The position numbers were made by a program, and so were the translations under genes. From positions 62,001-126,000 of the forward strand of contig CAVVDT010000011.1 of the NCBI GenBank assembly GCA_963747005.1: a stretch of DNA of 64,000 bases, read 5' to 3'. The notes beneath the pieces are model-generated. The model saw only the letters and a program-made list of their open reading frames with translations. It was not told the origin of the DNA and made no database searches. How positions within the stretch are numbered: the stretch's first letter is position 1; every line of letters starts with the position of its first letter. This document shows positions 16,865-26,010 of this stretch, piece by piece. Source of the stretch: CAVVDT01 sp963747005. GTDB lineage: Bacteria; Pseudomonadota; Alphaproteobacteria; Rhizobiales; Aestuariivirgaceae.

Positions 16865-17201
16865 GGCGGGCCGGGCAAGTTATCCCTCTACGCACCCTTC
16901 AGTGTCGGCCTCAGGCCCGGTCCGACGGCCCGCGGGCCGGCGGTTTCGGCCGCTGCAAGGCGTCCGGCGCCGTAGTGAGCCGCCACGGCCGGCATTTACC
17001 CTGATTGCAAAGACCGGCGCCGGCCACTGCCGTTTGCGCCAGTGAATCCTTGACTTTTCGGCCTCATCCAATCCAAACTCTAAAGAAAAATTAAGAGCCT
17101 GCCCCGAAATGAGGCAGAGTGAGCAGCGCCCGGCAGGCGCCGCAAGGGCAGGAGTTGCGTATGGTGTCCTCGATAGCCTCTTCATCCACATGGTGTGCAC
17201 G
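16865..17201. other. 337-bp gap before the large RTX gene
   Basis: No gene is supported. The first part is GC-rich with several short self-complementary stretches (around 16905-16945). The later part contains TTGACT near 17050 and an A-rich run (about 17085-17095), which may be parts of the promoter of the RTX gene. The frame of the RTX gene extends back to 17109, so some of this could be translated if an earlier start is used. Confidence 0.35.
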
Positions 17202-20200
17202 ATGAGCGGAACACTGTTCAGCGGTGACGTTGGTAATGACAACTTCTTGGGTGGTGCCGGCGACGACACCTTGCTGGGAGAAGGCGGCAGTGACACGCTC
17301 AATGGCAGCGGCGGTGACGACCTGATCAAGGGCGGTTCGGACGGCGACAGCCTCTATGGCAGTGCCGGCGACGACACCTTGTTCGGCGGTGCCGGCTGGG
17401 ACTTCCTCAGCGGCGGCGACGACAATGACATCCTCAATGGCGGGTCCGGCAACGATACCCTGAACGGCGACGGTGGCGACGATATCCTCAAGGGCGGCTC
17501 CGGCAACGACACCCTCGACGGCGGCGCCGGCAACGATGAATTGACCGGCGGTTCGGGCGCCGACAGCCTGGTCGGCGGATCGGGCATCGACCAGGCTAAT
17601 TATCTGTCCTCGGCAGTCGGGATCAACGTCAATCTCCAAACCGGTCTCGGTTCGGGCGGTGCGGCCGATGGCGACACCCTGACGGGCATCGAAAACATTC
17701 TCGCTTCGATGCATGACGATACGCTCACCGGCGACAGCCTCGACAACTGGCTCATCGGTCGCGGCGGAGACGACATCCTCAACGGCGGCGACGGCAACGA
17801 CATGCTGACCGGCGGGACGGGTGCCGATACGCTCGACGGCGGCAACGGCATCGACGTGGCGGACTATTCCGGCTCGGCCAGCGGCGTCACCGTCAATCTC
17901 GCGACCGGCCTCGGCTCGGGCGGTCTGGCCGAGGGCGACCACCTGCAGAATATCGAGAACATCATCGGTTCGTCCAATGGCGACAGCCTCACCGGCGACA
18001 GCCTCGACAACTGGCTGATCGGCGGCGACGGGGCCGACACCCTCAATGGCGGCGACGGCAATGACCGGCTGACCGGCGGGGCCGGCGCCGACAGCCTGGA
18101 CGGCGGCAGCGGCACCAATGTCGCCGATTATTCCGGCTCGGGCGATGCGGTCACCGTCAACCTCGCAACCAATGTCAATCATGGCGGCGAGGCCGAGGGC
18201 GATCACCTGCAGAACATCCAGAATGTCGAAGGCTCGTCCCATGACGACCTGATCACCGGTGACGGACAGAACAACTTGCTGATCGGTGGCGACGGGGCCG
18301 ACACCCTCAATGGCGGTGACGGCGATGATCAGCTGGTCGGCGGGCTTGGCGCCGACAGCCTGGACGGCGGCAGCGGCACCAATGTCGCCGATTATTCCGG
18401 CTCGGGCGATGCGGTCACCGTCAACCTCGCAACCAATGTCAACCACGGCGGCGAAGCCGAGGGCGACCACCTGCAGAATATCCAGAACGTCATCGGCTCC
18501 TCCCAGGGCGACATGATCACCGGCGACAGCCTCGACAACTGGCTCATCGGCGGTGATGGCGCCGATACGCTGAATGGCGGTGATGGCAACGACCGGCTGA
18601 CCGGCGGTCTCGGCGCCGACAGCCTGGATGGCGGCAGCGGCACCAACGTGGCCGATTATTCCGGCTCGGGCGATGCGGTCACCGTCAACCTCGCGACCAA
18701 TGTCAATCATGGCGGCGAGGCCGAGGGCGACCACCTGCAGAATATCCAGAATGTCGAAGGCTCGTCCCATGACGACCTGATCACCGGCGACGGCCAGGAC
18801 AACTGGCTGATCGGCGGCGATGGCGCCGACACCCTCAACGGCGGCGACGGCAACGACCTGCTGACCGGCGGGGCGGGGGCCGACAGCCTGGATGGCGGCA
18901 GCGGCACCAACGCTGCCGATTATGCCGGCTCGGGCGCCGCTGTGACGGTCAACCTTGACACCGATGTCAATCACGGCGGCGAGGCCGAGGGCGACCACCT
19001 GCAGAACATCCAGAACGTCATCGGTTCATCGCACGACGACCTGATCACCGGCGACGGCCAGGACAACTGGCTGATCGGTGGCGACGGCGCCGATACTCTC
19101 AATGGCGGCGACGGCAACGACATGCTGACCGGCGGGGCGGGCGCCGACAGCCTGGATGGCGGCAGCGGCACCAACGTCGCCGATTATGGCGACTCGAGTG
19201 CAGGAGTGATCGTCAATCTGTGGACCGGCGCCGGGTTGGGCGGCGATGCCGCGGGCGACCACCTGCAGAATATCCAGAACGTCATCGGCTCGTCCCATGA
19301 CGACCTGATCATCGGCAACAGCCAGGACAACTGGCTGATCGGCGGCGGCGGCAACGACACGCTCGTCGGCGTCAGCAATTATGTCGGCGGTGATCATTTT
19401 ATTGATGGAGGCGGCTTTTCCGTCGAAATCTCCGACGGCAACAACATGCTGACCGGCGGGGCAGGCGCCGATCTCCTGATCGGCGGCTTCGGTATCGACG
19501 TGGCCGATTATGGCAGCGCTACGGCGGGCGTGGCCCTCAATCTCGATACCGGCGGGACCGCCGGCGAAGCTGACGGCGACCACTTCATCAGCATCGAGAA
19601 TGTCATCGGTTCGGCCTATGACGACACCATTACCGGCAGCCACGGGGCGAACTGGCTCATCGGCGGCGATGGCGCCGATGAGCTCATGGGCGCGGCCGGC
19701 AACGATCTCCTGACCGGTGGAGAGGGGGCCGATCTCCTGGTCGGTGGCGGCGGCAACGACACCGCCGACTATTCAGGTTCGAGCCAGGCCGTGCAGGTCA
19801 ATCTGGCGACCAATGACAACCACGGCGGCGATGCCGAGGGCGACAGCATTACCGGCGTCGAGAATGTCGTCGGTTCGTCGCATGACGACAGCATCACCGG
19901 CAACAGTCAGGACAACTGGCTGATCGGCGGCGACGGCAACGACACGCTCACCGCTGGCGATGGCGACACCTTGCTGACCGGTGGCAAGGGCGCTGACCTT
20001 CTCATCGGCGGCGATGGCTCGGATACCTTCGAATTCAACGACATCATCGAATCGCCGGCCGGCGCCGGGCACGATCACATCCAGAATTTCGTGCACGACG
20101 ACGACCAGATCGATCTGTCGGTCATCGATGCCAATTCCATTGCCGGCGGCAACAACGCCTTCACCTTCATCGATTCCGATGCCTTCCATGCCCTCGGTGC

Positions 20201-20348
20201 CGCTTCGGCCGGCGAGTTGCGCTACGACAACACCCTGGTGGCCGGTCACACCGTGATCGAGGGCGACATCAACGGCGACGGCGTGGCCGACTTCCAGATC
20301 GAACTGGACGCCTCGCTGACCATGGTGGACACGGACTTCGTCCTGTAG
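17202..20348 (+). CDS. large RTX (haemolysin-type calcium-binding) secreted protein
   Basis: 1,048 residues from ATG 17202 (MSGTLFSGDVGNDNFLGG); in-frame ATGs at 17109 and 17190 are alternatives. Almost the whole protein is glycine/aspartate RTX nonapeptides of the GGxGxDxLx type, which bind calcium after export. Between RTX blocks lie ADYSGS..VTVNLATN segments, and the middle is a tandem array of 88-residue units. The C-terminus (DGVADFQIELDA...DTDFVL) matches the serralysin-type end and type I secretion signal. No catalytic domain is visible. It is probably an extracellular or surface matrix protein. The type I secretion genes are not in the window. Confidence 0.88.
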   Translation: MSGTLFSGDVGNDNFLGGAGDDTLLGEGGSDTLNGSGGDDLIKGGSDGDSLYGSAGDDTLFGGAGWDFLSGGDDNDILNGGSGNDTLNGDGGDDILKGGSGNDTLDGGAGNDELTGGSGADSLVGGSGIDQANYLSSAVGINVNLQTGLGSGGAADGDTLTGIENILASMHDDTLTGDSLDNWLIGRGGDDILNGGDGNDMLTGGTGADTLDGGNGIDVADYSGSASGVTVNLATGLGSGGLAEGDHLQNIENIIGSSNGDSLTGDSLDNWLIGGDGADTLNGGDGNDRLTGGAGADSLDGGSGTNVADYSGSGDAVTVNLATNVNHGGEAEGDHLQNIQNVEGSSHDDLITGDGQNNLLIGGDGADTLNGGDGDDQLVGGLGADSLDGGSGTNVADYSGSGDAVTVNLATNVNHGGEAEGDHLQNIQNVIGSSQGDMITGDSLDNWLIGGDGADTLNGGDGNDRLTGGLGADSLDGGSGTNVADYSGSGDAVTVNLATNVNHGGEAEGDHLQNIQNVEGSSHDDLITGDGQDNWLIGGDGADTLNGGDGNDLLTGGAGADSLDGGSGTNAADYAGSGAAVTVNLDTDVNHGGEAEGDHLQNIQNVIGSSHDDLITGDGQDNWLIGGDGADTLNGGDGNDMLTGGAGADSLDGGSGTNVADYGDSSAGVIVNLWTGAGLGGDAAGDHLQNIQNVIGSSHDDLIIGNSQDNWLIGGGGNDTLVGVSNYVGGDHFIDGGGFSVEISDGNNMLTGGAGADLLIGGFGIDVADYGSATAGVALNLDTGGTAGEADGDHFISIENVIGSAYDDTITGSHGANWLIGGDGADELMGAAGNDLLTGGEGADLLVGGGGNDTADYSGSSQAVQVNLATNDNHGGDAEGDSITGVENVVGSSHDDSITGNSQDNWLIGGDGNDTLTAGDGDTLLTGGKGADLLIGGDGSDTFEFNDIIESPAGAGHDHIQNFVHDDDQIDLSVIDANSIAGGNNAFTFIDSDAFHALGAASAGELRYDNTLVAGHTVIEGDINGDGVADFQIELDASLTMVDTDFVL
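17934..19517 (+). repeat. tandem 264-bp (88-codon) repeat array inside the RTX gene
   Basis: The codons for GDHLQNI recur at 17934, 18198, 18462, 18726, 18990 and 19254, exactly 264 bp apart. The first five units are complete; the sixth diverges after its first third. Each unit encodes an NIQNVxGSSHDD segment, an RTX block, and an ADYSGS..VNLATNVNHGGEAE block. The near identity between units suggests recent expansion by unequal recombination, and array length may vary between strains. This is coding repeat, not CRISPR. Confidence 0.92.
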
Positions 20349-20381
20349 ACGGGTTGAAGGCGAGGCTGACCTGAGCACTCT

Positions 20382-20497
20382 CGCGCCGGCGGCTTTGCGC
20401 TCATCGTCGATGGAACAAACTCGACCTGCTCAAAGGCGTCACCACCGACCAGTTCGGCCACGGCCTGGCCTATAGCGCCGCTGACTTCATCTTCTGA
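20382..20497 (+). pseudogene. remnant of the 3' end of an RTX gene
   Basis: This stretch is closely similar to the last 120 bp of the RTX gene ending at 22200. In pieces it reads GGFALIVDGTNS, then after a one-base deletion LLKGVTTDQFGHGLAYSAADFIF and a stop at 20495-20497. The functional gene has GGFALIVDGTNSILLNG and the same LAYSAADFIF ending. There is no start and no upstream part, so it is a decayed fragment of a third short RTX paralogue, or the scar of a deletion between paralogues. The rest of the 20349-20670 gap holds no other recognisable gene. Confidence 0.85.
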
Positions 20498-20670
20498 AGT
20501 GGGACCGGGCCATGGACAAGAATGCAGTATCGGGGCAGCGAGGCAACGCTGATCGCAGTAGTGCGACGGGTAGTGGAAACATTCTCGCCAACGGCCTTCA
20601 CCGGTAGTAAAGTACGCCGTCACCGTCGCCTTTAGCACAGGCACCCGATACGGGCTGCGGGTCAATTGCC

Positions 20671-22200
20671 ATGACAAATCTCAATATCGCGCTCACCGAG
20701 GGCTATCAGCCCTACTTCAAATTCACCACCGGCTTCGAGCCCCGCGCCAACATCACCTCGACCGACTTCACAGATCTCGGCTTCGTGGGCTATGAGTACA
20801 CGGTCACCTTTGCCGACGGCTCGAAAGTCGTCTTTGGTCTTGCGGACAAGAACAGCCCCGCCGACGTCGATCCGGCGGGCTTCGACAACGTCGAGCACTA
20901 TCATTTTTCGACCGATGCCAACGGCCACCGCATCCTCAACCAGGGCGGAAGCGTCAGTTTCAAGCTCTACGATCCGGGCAATACGCTCGTTGTCGACTCG
21001 AGCGGCGGCGATTTGGGCAACATCTCGGTCTTTTCCTCGCATTTCCTCGACAGCTGGCTTGCCGACAACAACTCAATCGGCCCCGGCCAGTTCACTTTCG
21101 TCACCTCCCACCAGGTCATCCACGGCTACGGCGGCCGCGACAACCTCACCGGAGGCGGAGGCAACGACCGCATTGTCCTGGATCAGGCAGGCCTGAGTCT
21201 CTTGGTCGGCGGGCCCGCCGACGGCAATCCGACCGGCAACGATACCTTTGTTTTCCTTCCCGATGTCACCATCCCCGGTGACAGCCAGCGCTCGATTACA
21301 GTGGCGGGCACCGATTTGGTTTTCGCCACGGCGCCGCTGCCGGGCGAAGTCAACACCATCGAGGACCACGGCAACAACGACTTCTCGCTGGTCGACTTCC
21401 TGTGGATCAACGCCATCACCTTCAAGGGCGCGGCCACGCTCGAATTCGCCGCCGGCAATTTCTTCAGCAACAACCACATCGCGCCCGATACGACGGTTAC
21501 CGGCGGCGCCGGACCCGACATTTTCAGGGTATGGATGAACCCTGCCGACATCGCTCCCGGCCATGGCAGTGAACGCCAAACCAGCGCTCTTGATCTCTCC
21601 GGGTTCACCTTTACCCATTGGTCGGCGAGCGCCGACAAGGTGATCATCGTGGCCGATACCATCAACTTCGCCGGCACGCCCGTCATCGTGGCGCCCGATG
21701 TGGCCACACGCATTATCGGTGCCGGCAATGGCGAGGTCCTCACCGGTGGAGCGGGCAGCGACACCTTGTTGGGCGGCGGTGGCGCCGACACCATCAGCGG
21801 CGGCCTGCGAGCCGACATCATCCGCGGGGGTGTCGGCAATGACCTGCTGGCTGGGAACAAGGGCTATGACACGCTCGACGGCGGCGACGGGGCCGATACA
21901 CTGACGGGCGGGGCCGGCAACGACCGCATGACCGGCGGCAAGGGCGCCGACACCTTCGTCTTTGCCGATGGCTTCGGCAACGATACCATCACTGACTTCA
22001 AGCCCGGCAACCTGGAGAAGATTGACCTGTCGGGTCTGAGCGGCATCACCAGCTTCGGCGATCTGATTCACAGCCACCTGTTTGCCAGCGGCGGCTTTGC
22101 CCTGATCGTCGACGGGACGAACTCGATCCTGCTCAACGGTGTCACCCCCGGCCAGGTCGGCCACGGCCTGGCCTACAGCGCCGCCGACTTCATCTTCTGA
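20671..22200 (+). CDS. RTX-family secreted protein with a shared novel N-terminal domain, copy 1
   Basis: 509 residues from ATG 20671. Residues 1 to about 350 form a domain I do not recognise, opening with ALTEGYQPYFKFTTGFEP and including FVGYEYTVTFADGSKVVF, DNVEHYHFSTDANGHRIL and HGYGGRDNLTGGGGNDRI. After it come RTX nonapeptides (about residues 350-430) and a C-terminal part ending in AYSAADFIF, a type I secretion-like end. The same architecture is found at 27112-28875. The protein is presumably exported and calcium-loaded outside the cell. No signal peptide is present, in keeping with type I secretion. Function is unknown. Confidence 0.82.
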   Translation: MTNLNIALTEGYQPYFKFTTGFEPRANITSTDFTDLGFVGYEYTVTFADGSKVVFGLADKNSPADVDPAGFDNVEHYHFSTDANGHRILNQGGSVSFKLYDPGNTLVVDSSGGDLGNISVFSSHFLDSWLADNNSIGPGQFTFVTSHQVIHGYGGRDNLTGGGGNDRIVLDQAGLSLLVGGPADGNPTGNDTFVFLPDVTIPGDSQRSITVAGTDLVFATAPLPGEVNTIEDHGNNDFSLVDFLWINAITFKGAATLEFAAGNFFSNNHIAPDTTVTGGAGPDIFRVWMNPADIAPGHGSERQTSALDLSGFTFTHWSASADKVIIVADTINFAGTPVIVAPDVATRIIGAGNGEVLTGGAGSDTLLGGGGADTISGGLRADIIRGGVGNDLLAGNKGYDTLDGGDGADTLTGGAGNDRMTGGKGADTFVFADGFGNDTITDFKPGNLEKIDLSGLSGITSFGDLIHSHLFASGGFALIVDGTNSILLNGVTPGQVGHGLAYSAADFIF

Positions 22201-22304
22201 GGACACGCGGCCGGTCGGGGCAATCGCCGGGGTAGCGATGGGCGCTGGACGGCGGGGCGGGAGCTTGGCATTGTGGCCGCCCCGCCACCTGAGGACCATC
22301 GCCC

Positions 22305-23768
22305 ATGCCGTCGCGATTGCCGCTGCCTTTGCGCTCCGCCACCAGCCTTGCGCGCGCCTTGCGCACCAGGAAGATTTCGGCGCGCGAACTGCTCGATGTC
22401 TACTGGCAGCGGGTGGAGCGTTTTGACGGTGCTCTCAACGCGGTGATCGTGCGCGACATCGCCCGCGCCCGAAAGGCCGCTGATGCCGCCGACCGGCGTC
22501 TGGCGCGCGGCGAGCCGCTGGGCCCGCTCGACGGTCTCCCCATGACGGTGAAGGAGAGCTTCGACTGGCAGGGCACGCCCTCCACCTGGGGGGCACCGGC
22601 GCTGAAGGACAACATTGCGTCCGAAAGCGCCGCCACGGTGAAGCGCCTCGAAGCGGCCGGCGCCCTTCTTTTCGGCAAGACCAACGTGCCGCTGATGCTC
22701 GCCGACTGGCAGAGTTTCAACGCCATCTACGGCACCACCAACAATCCCTGGGACCTGACGCGCTCGCCCGGCGGCTCATCGGGTGGCTCGGCGGCGGCGC
22801 TGGCTGCCGGCCTCACCGGCCTCGAACTGGGCTCCGACATCGGCGCCTCGATCCGCAATCCAGCCCATTATTGCGGCGTCTATGGTCATAAGCCCACTTA
22901 CGGCATCGTGCCCCTGAAGGGCCAGCGCCTGCCGGGCGCTTTCAGTTTTGCCGACATTTCCGTCGGCGGTCCGCTCGCCCGCTCCGCCGATGATCTGGCG
23001 CTGGCCATGCGGGTCCTGGCCGGTCCCGAGGGCGAGGCGGCGCGCGGCTGGTCCTATCGCCTGGCGCCGCCGCGCGCAAAGCGCCTGGAGGATTTTCGCG
23101 TGGCGGTCATGCTCGATGCGCCCGAAAGCGAGGTCGATCAGCCGCTCAAGGACCGGTTGCAGGCGCTGGCCGATTTCCTCGGGCCACGGGTGAAAACCCT
23201 CTCCATGACGGCGCGCCCCGCCTTTTCCACCGCCGAGGCCATGGACGTCTATATCAACCTCCTGCGCGCTGCCACGTCGGCCCGCCAGTCCGATGCCGAC
23301 TTTGCCGCCAACAAGCAGCGCGCGGCCGAACTCGGGAACGATCCCGGCTACTACGCCTTGATGATGCGCGCCTATACCATGGCCCATCGCGACTGGCTGA
23401 GCTACGCCAACCGTCGCCACAAGATGCGCCTCCAGTGGGACGCCTTCTTCAACGACTGGGACGTCCTTTTGTGCCCGGCCGCGGCGTCGGCTGCCTGTCC
23501 CCACGACCATGAAGGCGAGCGCCACGAGCGCACCATCACCGTCAACGGCCACCGGGTGCCGACCACCGACCAGCTCTTCTGGGCCGGCTATTCGTGCTGT
23601 TTCTACCTGCCGTCGACGGTGGCACCCGCTGGCCTGACGCCGCAAGGCCTGCCGGTCGGGGTGCAGATCGTCACCGCCGAGCATGCCGATCTCACTTCCA
23701 TTGCCTTTGCGCAACTGCTCGAGCGCCAGTACCAGGGCTTCGTGCCGCCGCCGGGATACGGCGACTGA
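22305..23768 (+). CDS. amidase-signature family hydrolase
   Basis: 487 residues from ATG 22305. The amidase-signature catalytic triad is intact: K83 (MTVKES), S158 in GGSSGGS and the nucleophile S182 in GSDIGASIR. The family hydrolyses amide bonds in a wide range of small molecules; the sequence does not tell which. It is not GatA by context, as no gatB or gatC is near. The gene stands alone between two RTX/cytochrome blocks, 104 bp after the RTX gene, on the same strand. Cytoplasmic, no signal peptide. Confidence 0.85.
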   Translation: MPSRLPLPLRSATSLARALRTRKISARELLDVYWQRVERFDGALNAVIVRDIARARKAADAADRRLARGEPLGPLDGLPMTVKESFDWQGTPSTWGAPALKDNIASESAATVKRLEAAGALLFGKTNVPLMLADWQSFNAIYGTTNNPWDLTRSPGGSSGGSAAALAAGLTGLELGSDIGASIRNPAHYCGVYGHKPTYGIVPLKGQRLPGAFSFADISVGGPLARSADDLALAMRVLAGPEGEAARGWSYRLAPPRAKRLEDFRVAVMLDAPESEVDQPLKDRLQALADFLGPRVKTLSMTARPAFSTAEAMDVYINLLRAATSARQSDADFAANKQRAAELGNDPGYYALMMRAYTMAHRDWLSYANRRHKMRLQWDAFFNDWDVLLCPAAASAACPHDHEGERHERTITVNGHRVPTTDQLFWAGYSCCFYLPSTVAPAGLTPQGLPVGVQIVTAEHADLTSIAFAQLLERQYQGFVPPPGYGD

Positions 23769-23875
23769 TTTCGGCCCGGTTCTGACATGACAATTCGCTG
23801 ACGAGCCGGATAAGCCATCGGTCACTTCGGTTTGCCTAGGGTTGCCGCAGAGGACAACTTGGGAGGAACCCTTTC

Positions 23876-25000
23876 GTGCATGCGCCGCATCCCCAGCCCA
23901 CAGCCAGCGTGCGTGTCTGGGACCTGCCGACCAGGCTCTACCACTGGTCGCAGGCGGTCCTTGTGGCCGCGGCGCTCATCACCGGCTTCCTGGCGCCCGC
24001 CTGGTGGATGGGCATTCATGTGTGGATCGGCTACGGCCTTGTGGCGCTGATCGTGTTCCGCCTGGTCTGGGGGGTGCACGGTTCCCACTTCTCCCGCTTT
24101 GCCAACTTCGTCTATCCGCCCGCCGCCATTCTCGGTCATGTCCGCAAGCTCTTTCGCGGCGAGCCCGCCGGCAGCATCGGCCATACGCCGCTGGGCTCGC
24201 TGATGGTGTTCGCGCTGATCGCCGTCATCGCCCTTATCGGCATCACCGGCATGTTTGCCCTGGGCGGCATGGAGAACCAGGGCCCGCTTGCCGCCTTCGT
24301 CGGGTTTTCCACCGGCGCGGCGGCCCGCCAGGTGCACTCGTTCCTGTCGGTGATCGTCATGGTGCTGATCGGGCTGCATGTGCTCGGTGTCTTCGCCGAA
24401 AGCTGGCTGGGTCGCGAGAACCTCATCGCTGCCATGCTGACCGGGCGCAAGCCGGTCGCCGTCATCGCCGCCCTTGCCGAGTGGCAGCCGGCGCGTCGCG
24501 GCAGTGCCGCCATCGTCATCGTCGTTGCCCTCGCCGTCATCGTCCTTGCCGCGCGAGAGGCGAGCCTGTTGCCGCCGTCCGGGTTCATCACCCTGCCGGT
24601 CCTCAAGGTCTACCAGAGCGAATGCAGCGCCTGTCATGAAGCCTATCACCCGAGCCTTCTGCCGCGCGCCTCGTGGGCGAAGCTGATGGCCCACCTCGAC
24701 GATCACTTCGGCGAGGATGCCAGCCTCGATCCCGCCAAGACCCAGGCGATCGCCGACTGGCTGGATACCTATGCCTCCGAGGCCTGGGATACCGAGGCGG
24801 CCAATCGCCTGCGCGCCGTCGATCCCGCCAATCCGATACAGATCACCGCCGCCCCCATGTGGAAGCGCATCCATCGCCGCATCGATCCGAGCGTTTTCAA
24901 GAGCGACGCCGTCCGTGCCCGCGGCCACTGCTCGGCCTGCCACCGCGATGCCGCCAGCGGCCGCTTCGATGACCAGATGATTGCCATTCCGGCCCATTAG
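23876..25000 (+). CDS. cytochrome b561 fused to a dihaem cytochrome c (DHC) domain
   Basis: 374 residues; GTG 23876 follows GGGAGGA. The first ~190 residues are a cytochrome b561-type membrane domain (WDLPTRLYHWSQ, ALITGFLAP, LVWGVHGSHFSRF, RQVHSFLSVIVMVLIGLHVLG) with haem-ligand histidines. A further membrane segment near residue 215 is followed by a periplasmic DHC domain with two CSACH haem c sites at about residues 250 and 352. Related clusters in Rhodobacter and other proteobacteria encode b561, DHC and SHP as separate proteins; here b561 and DHC are joined. It would pass electrons from the quinone pool to the periplasmic SHP encoded next. Confidence 0.88.
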   Translation: MHAPHPQPTASVRVWDLPTRLYHWSQAVLVAAALITGFLAPAWWMGIHVWIGYGLVALIVFRLVWGVHGSHFSRFANFVYPPAAILGHVRKLFRGEPAGSIGHTPLGSLMVFALIAVIALIGITGMFALGGMENQGPLAAFVGFSTGAAARQVHSFLSVIVMVLIGLHVLGVFAESWLGRENLIAAMLTGRKPVAVIAALAEWQPARRGSAAIVIVVALAVIVLAAREASLLPPSGFITLPVLKVYQSECSACHEAYHPSLLPRASWAKLMAHLDDHFGEDASLDPAKTQAIADWLDTYASEAWDTEAANRLRAVDPANPIQITAAPMWKRIHRRIDPSVFKSDAVRARGHCSACHRDAASGRFDDQMIAIPAH

Positions 25001-25033
25001 CCGGCTGGCCGAAAGCAAGAGGAGAACGACCCT

Positions 25034-25450
25034 ATGTCCAAAAAAGTCCTGCGCCCCGTTGTCATTGCCGCGCTGAGCCTTGTGCTCGCCACCGCCGGCC
25101 TTGCGGCGGCCAACACCGCACGCGATGCCATCCTCAAGACCTATGCCAGTGAAGCGGGGGTGACGTCTTTTTCGGTGGCCGAAGGCAAGGCCCTCTTCCA
25201 GGGGCATCATACCGGCGGCAAGGCCGATACGCCGTCATGCACCACCTGCCACACCCAGAACCCGGCCGCCCTGGGCCAGACCCGTGCCGGCAAGCAGATC
25301 AAGCCCATGGCCGTTTCGATGAATCCCAACCGCTTCACCGATGCCGCCAAGGTCGAGAAGTGGTTCCGCCGCAACTGCCACACCGTGCTCGGGCGTGCCT
25401 GCACACCCAAGGAGAAGGGTAACATCATCACCTATCTCTCCAGCCTCTAG
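25034..25450 (+). CDS. SHP-like (DUF1924) oxygen-binding monohaem cytochrome c
   Basis: 138 residues; ATG 25034 after GAGGAGA. A signal peptide (RPVVIAALSLVLATAGLAAA) is followed by one haem c site, CTTCH at residues 69-73. The sequence SMNPNRFTDAAKVEKWFRRNC matches the conserved part of sphaeroides haem protein (SHP). There an asparagine rather than methionine binds the haem iron and lets oxygen bind; N97 or N99 is the likely counterpart. Cysteines 115 and 123 could form the disulphide known in SHP. It sits between two dihaem cytochrome genes, its expected electron donors. The true substrate of SHP proteins is not settled. Confidence 0.85.
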   Translation: MSKKVLRPVVIAALSLVLATAGLAAANTARDAILKTYASEAGVTSFSVAEGKALFQGHHTGGKADTPSCTTCHTQNPAALGQTRAGKQIKPMAVSMNPNRFTDAAKVEKWFRRNCHTVLGRACTPKEKGNIITYLSSL

Positions 25451-25529
25451 AACGATTTGCAGTTGAGTGCGCCGGCCGTTTCGCGCCTCGAATGTCAACA
25501 ACGACACCCGCCGACAGGAGTTGAGAACC

Positions 25530-26003
25530 ATGCAACACATCATCAGAACAGGGCTCACCGCCCTATCTCTCGCCGCCGTGCTGGCGGCACCGGCCGGCAT
25601 GGCGAAAGCCGCTGTAACGGGCCAGGCGGAGACCATGAAGGAATGCTCGGCCTGCCACATGGCCTATCCCCCGGTGCTGCTGCCGCAGCGCTCGTGGAAG
25701 GCCATCATGAGCGATCTTTCCAATCATTTCGGTGGCGATGCCAGCCTCGATCCCAAGACCACCAAGGATATCGAGGCCTTTCTCGTCTCCCACGCCGCCG
25801 ATGCCGGCGGCCGCCGCTCCGGTGTCCTCGATGGCCTGAGCCCCGACAAGACCCCGTTGCGCATCACCGACATGCCCTGGTTCAACGTCGTGCACGGCCA
25901 GCGGGCGCGCGCCTACGCCAAGAGCCACGCCGCCATCAAGACCATCTCCAACTGCACCGGATGCCATCGCGGCGCCGCCAGCGGCAATTTCGGCGACGAT
26001 TGA
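25530..26003 (+). CDS. dihaem cytochrome c (DHC)
   Basis: 157 residues; ATG 25530 is chosen over 25467 because AGGAG precedes it and it gives a clean signal peptide (ALSLAAVLAAPAGMAKA). It has two haem c sites, C39-C42-H43 (CSACH) and C141-C144-H145 (CTGCH), and the DHC motif AYPPVLLPQRSWKAIMSDLSNHFG. The same motif occurs in the fused domain of the b561 gene (AYHPSLLPRASWAKLMAHLDDHFG), so this is a second DHC. It is the third gene of a tight operon with b561-DHC and SHP. It is periplasmic and likely to pass electrons to SHP. Confidence 0.87.
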   Translation: MQHIIRTGLTALSLAAVLAAPAGMAKAAVTGQAETMKECSACHMAYPPVLLPQRSWKAIMSDLSNHFGGDASLDPKTTKDIEAFLVSHAADAGGRRSGVLDGLSPDKTPLRITDMPWFNVVHGQRARAYAKSHAAIKTISNCTGCHRGAASGNFGDD

Positions 26004-26010
26004 GCCGGCC

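Noticed and set aside
17091..18998. 635-residue minus-strand open frame with apparent repeats
   Set aside because: It is the antisense of the RTX repeats; the repetition only mirrors the 264-bp units on the other strand.
17934..19517. Possible CRISPR array because of regular spacing
   Set aside because: The period is 264 bp and the whole unit is conserved and coding; there are no short repeats with unique spacers and no cas genes.
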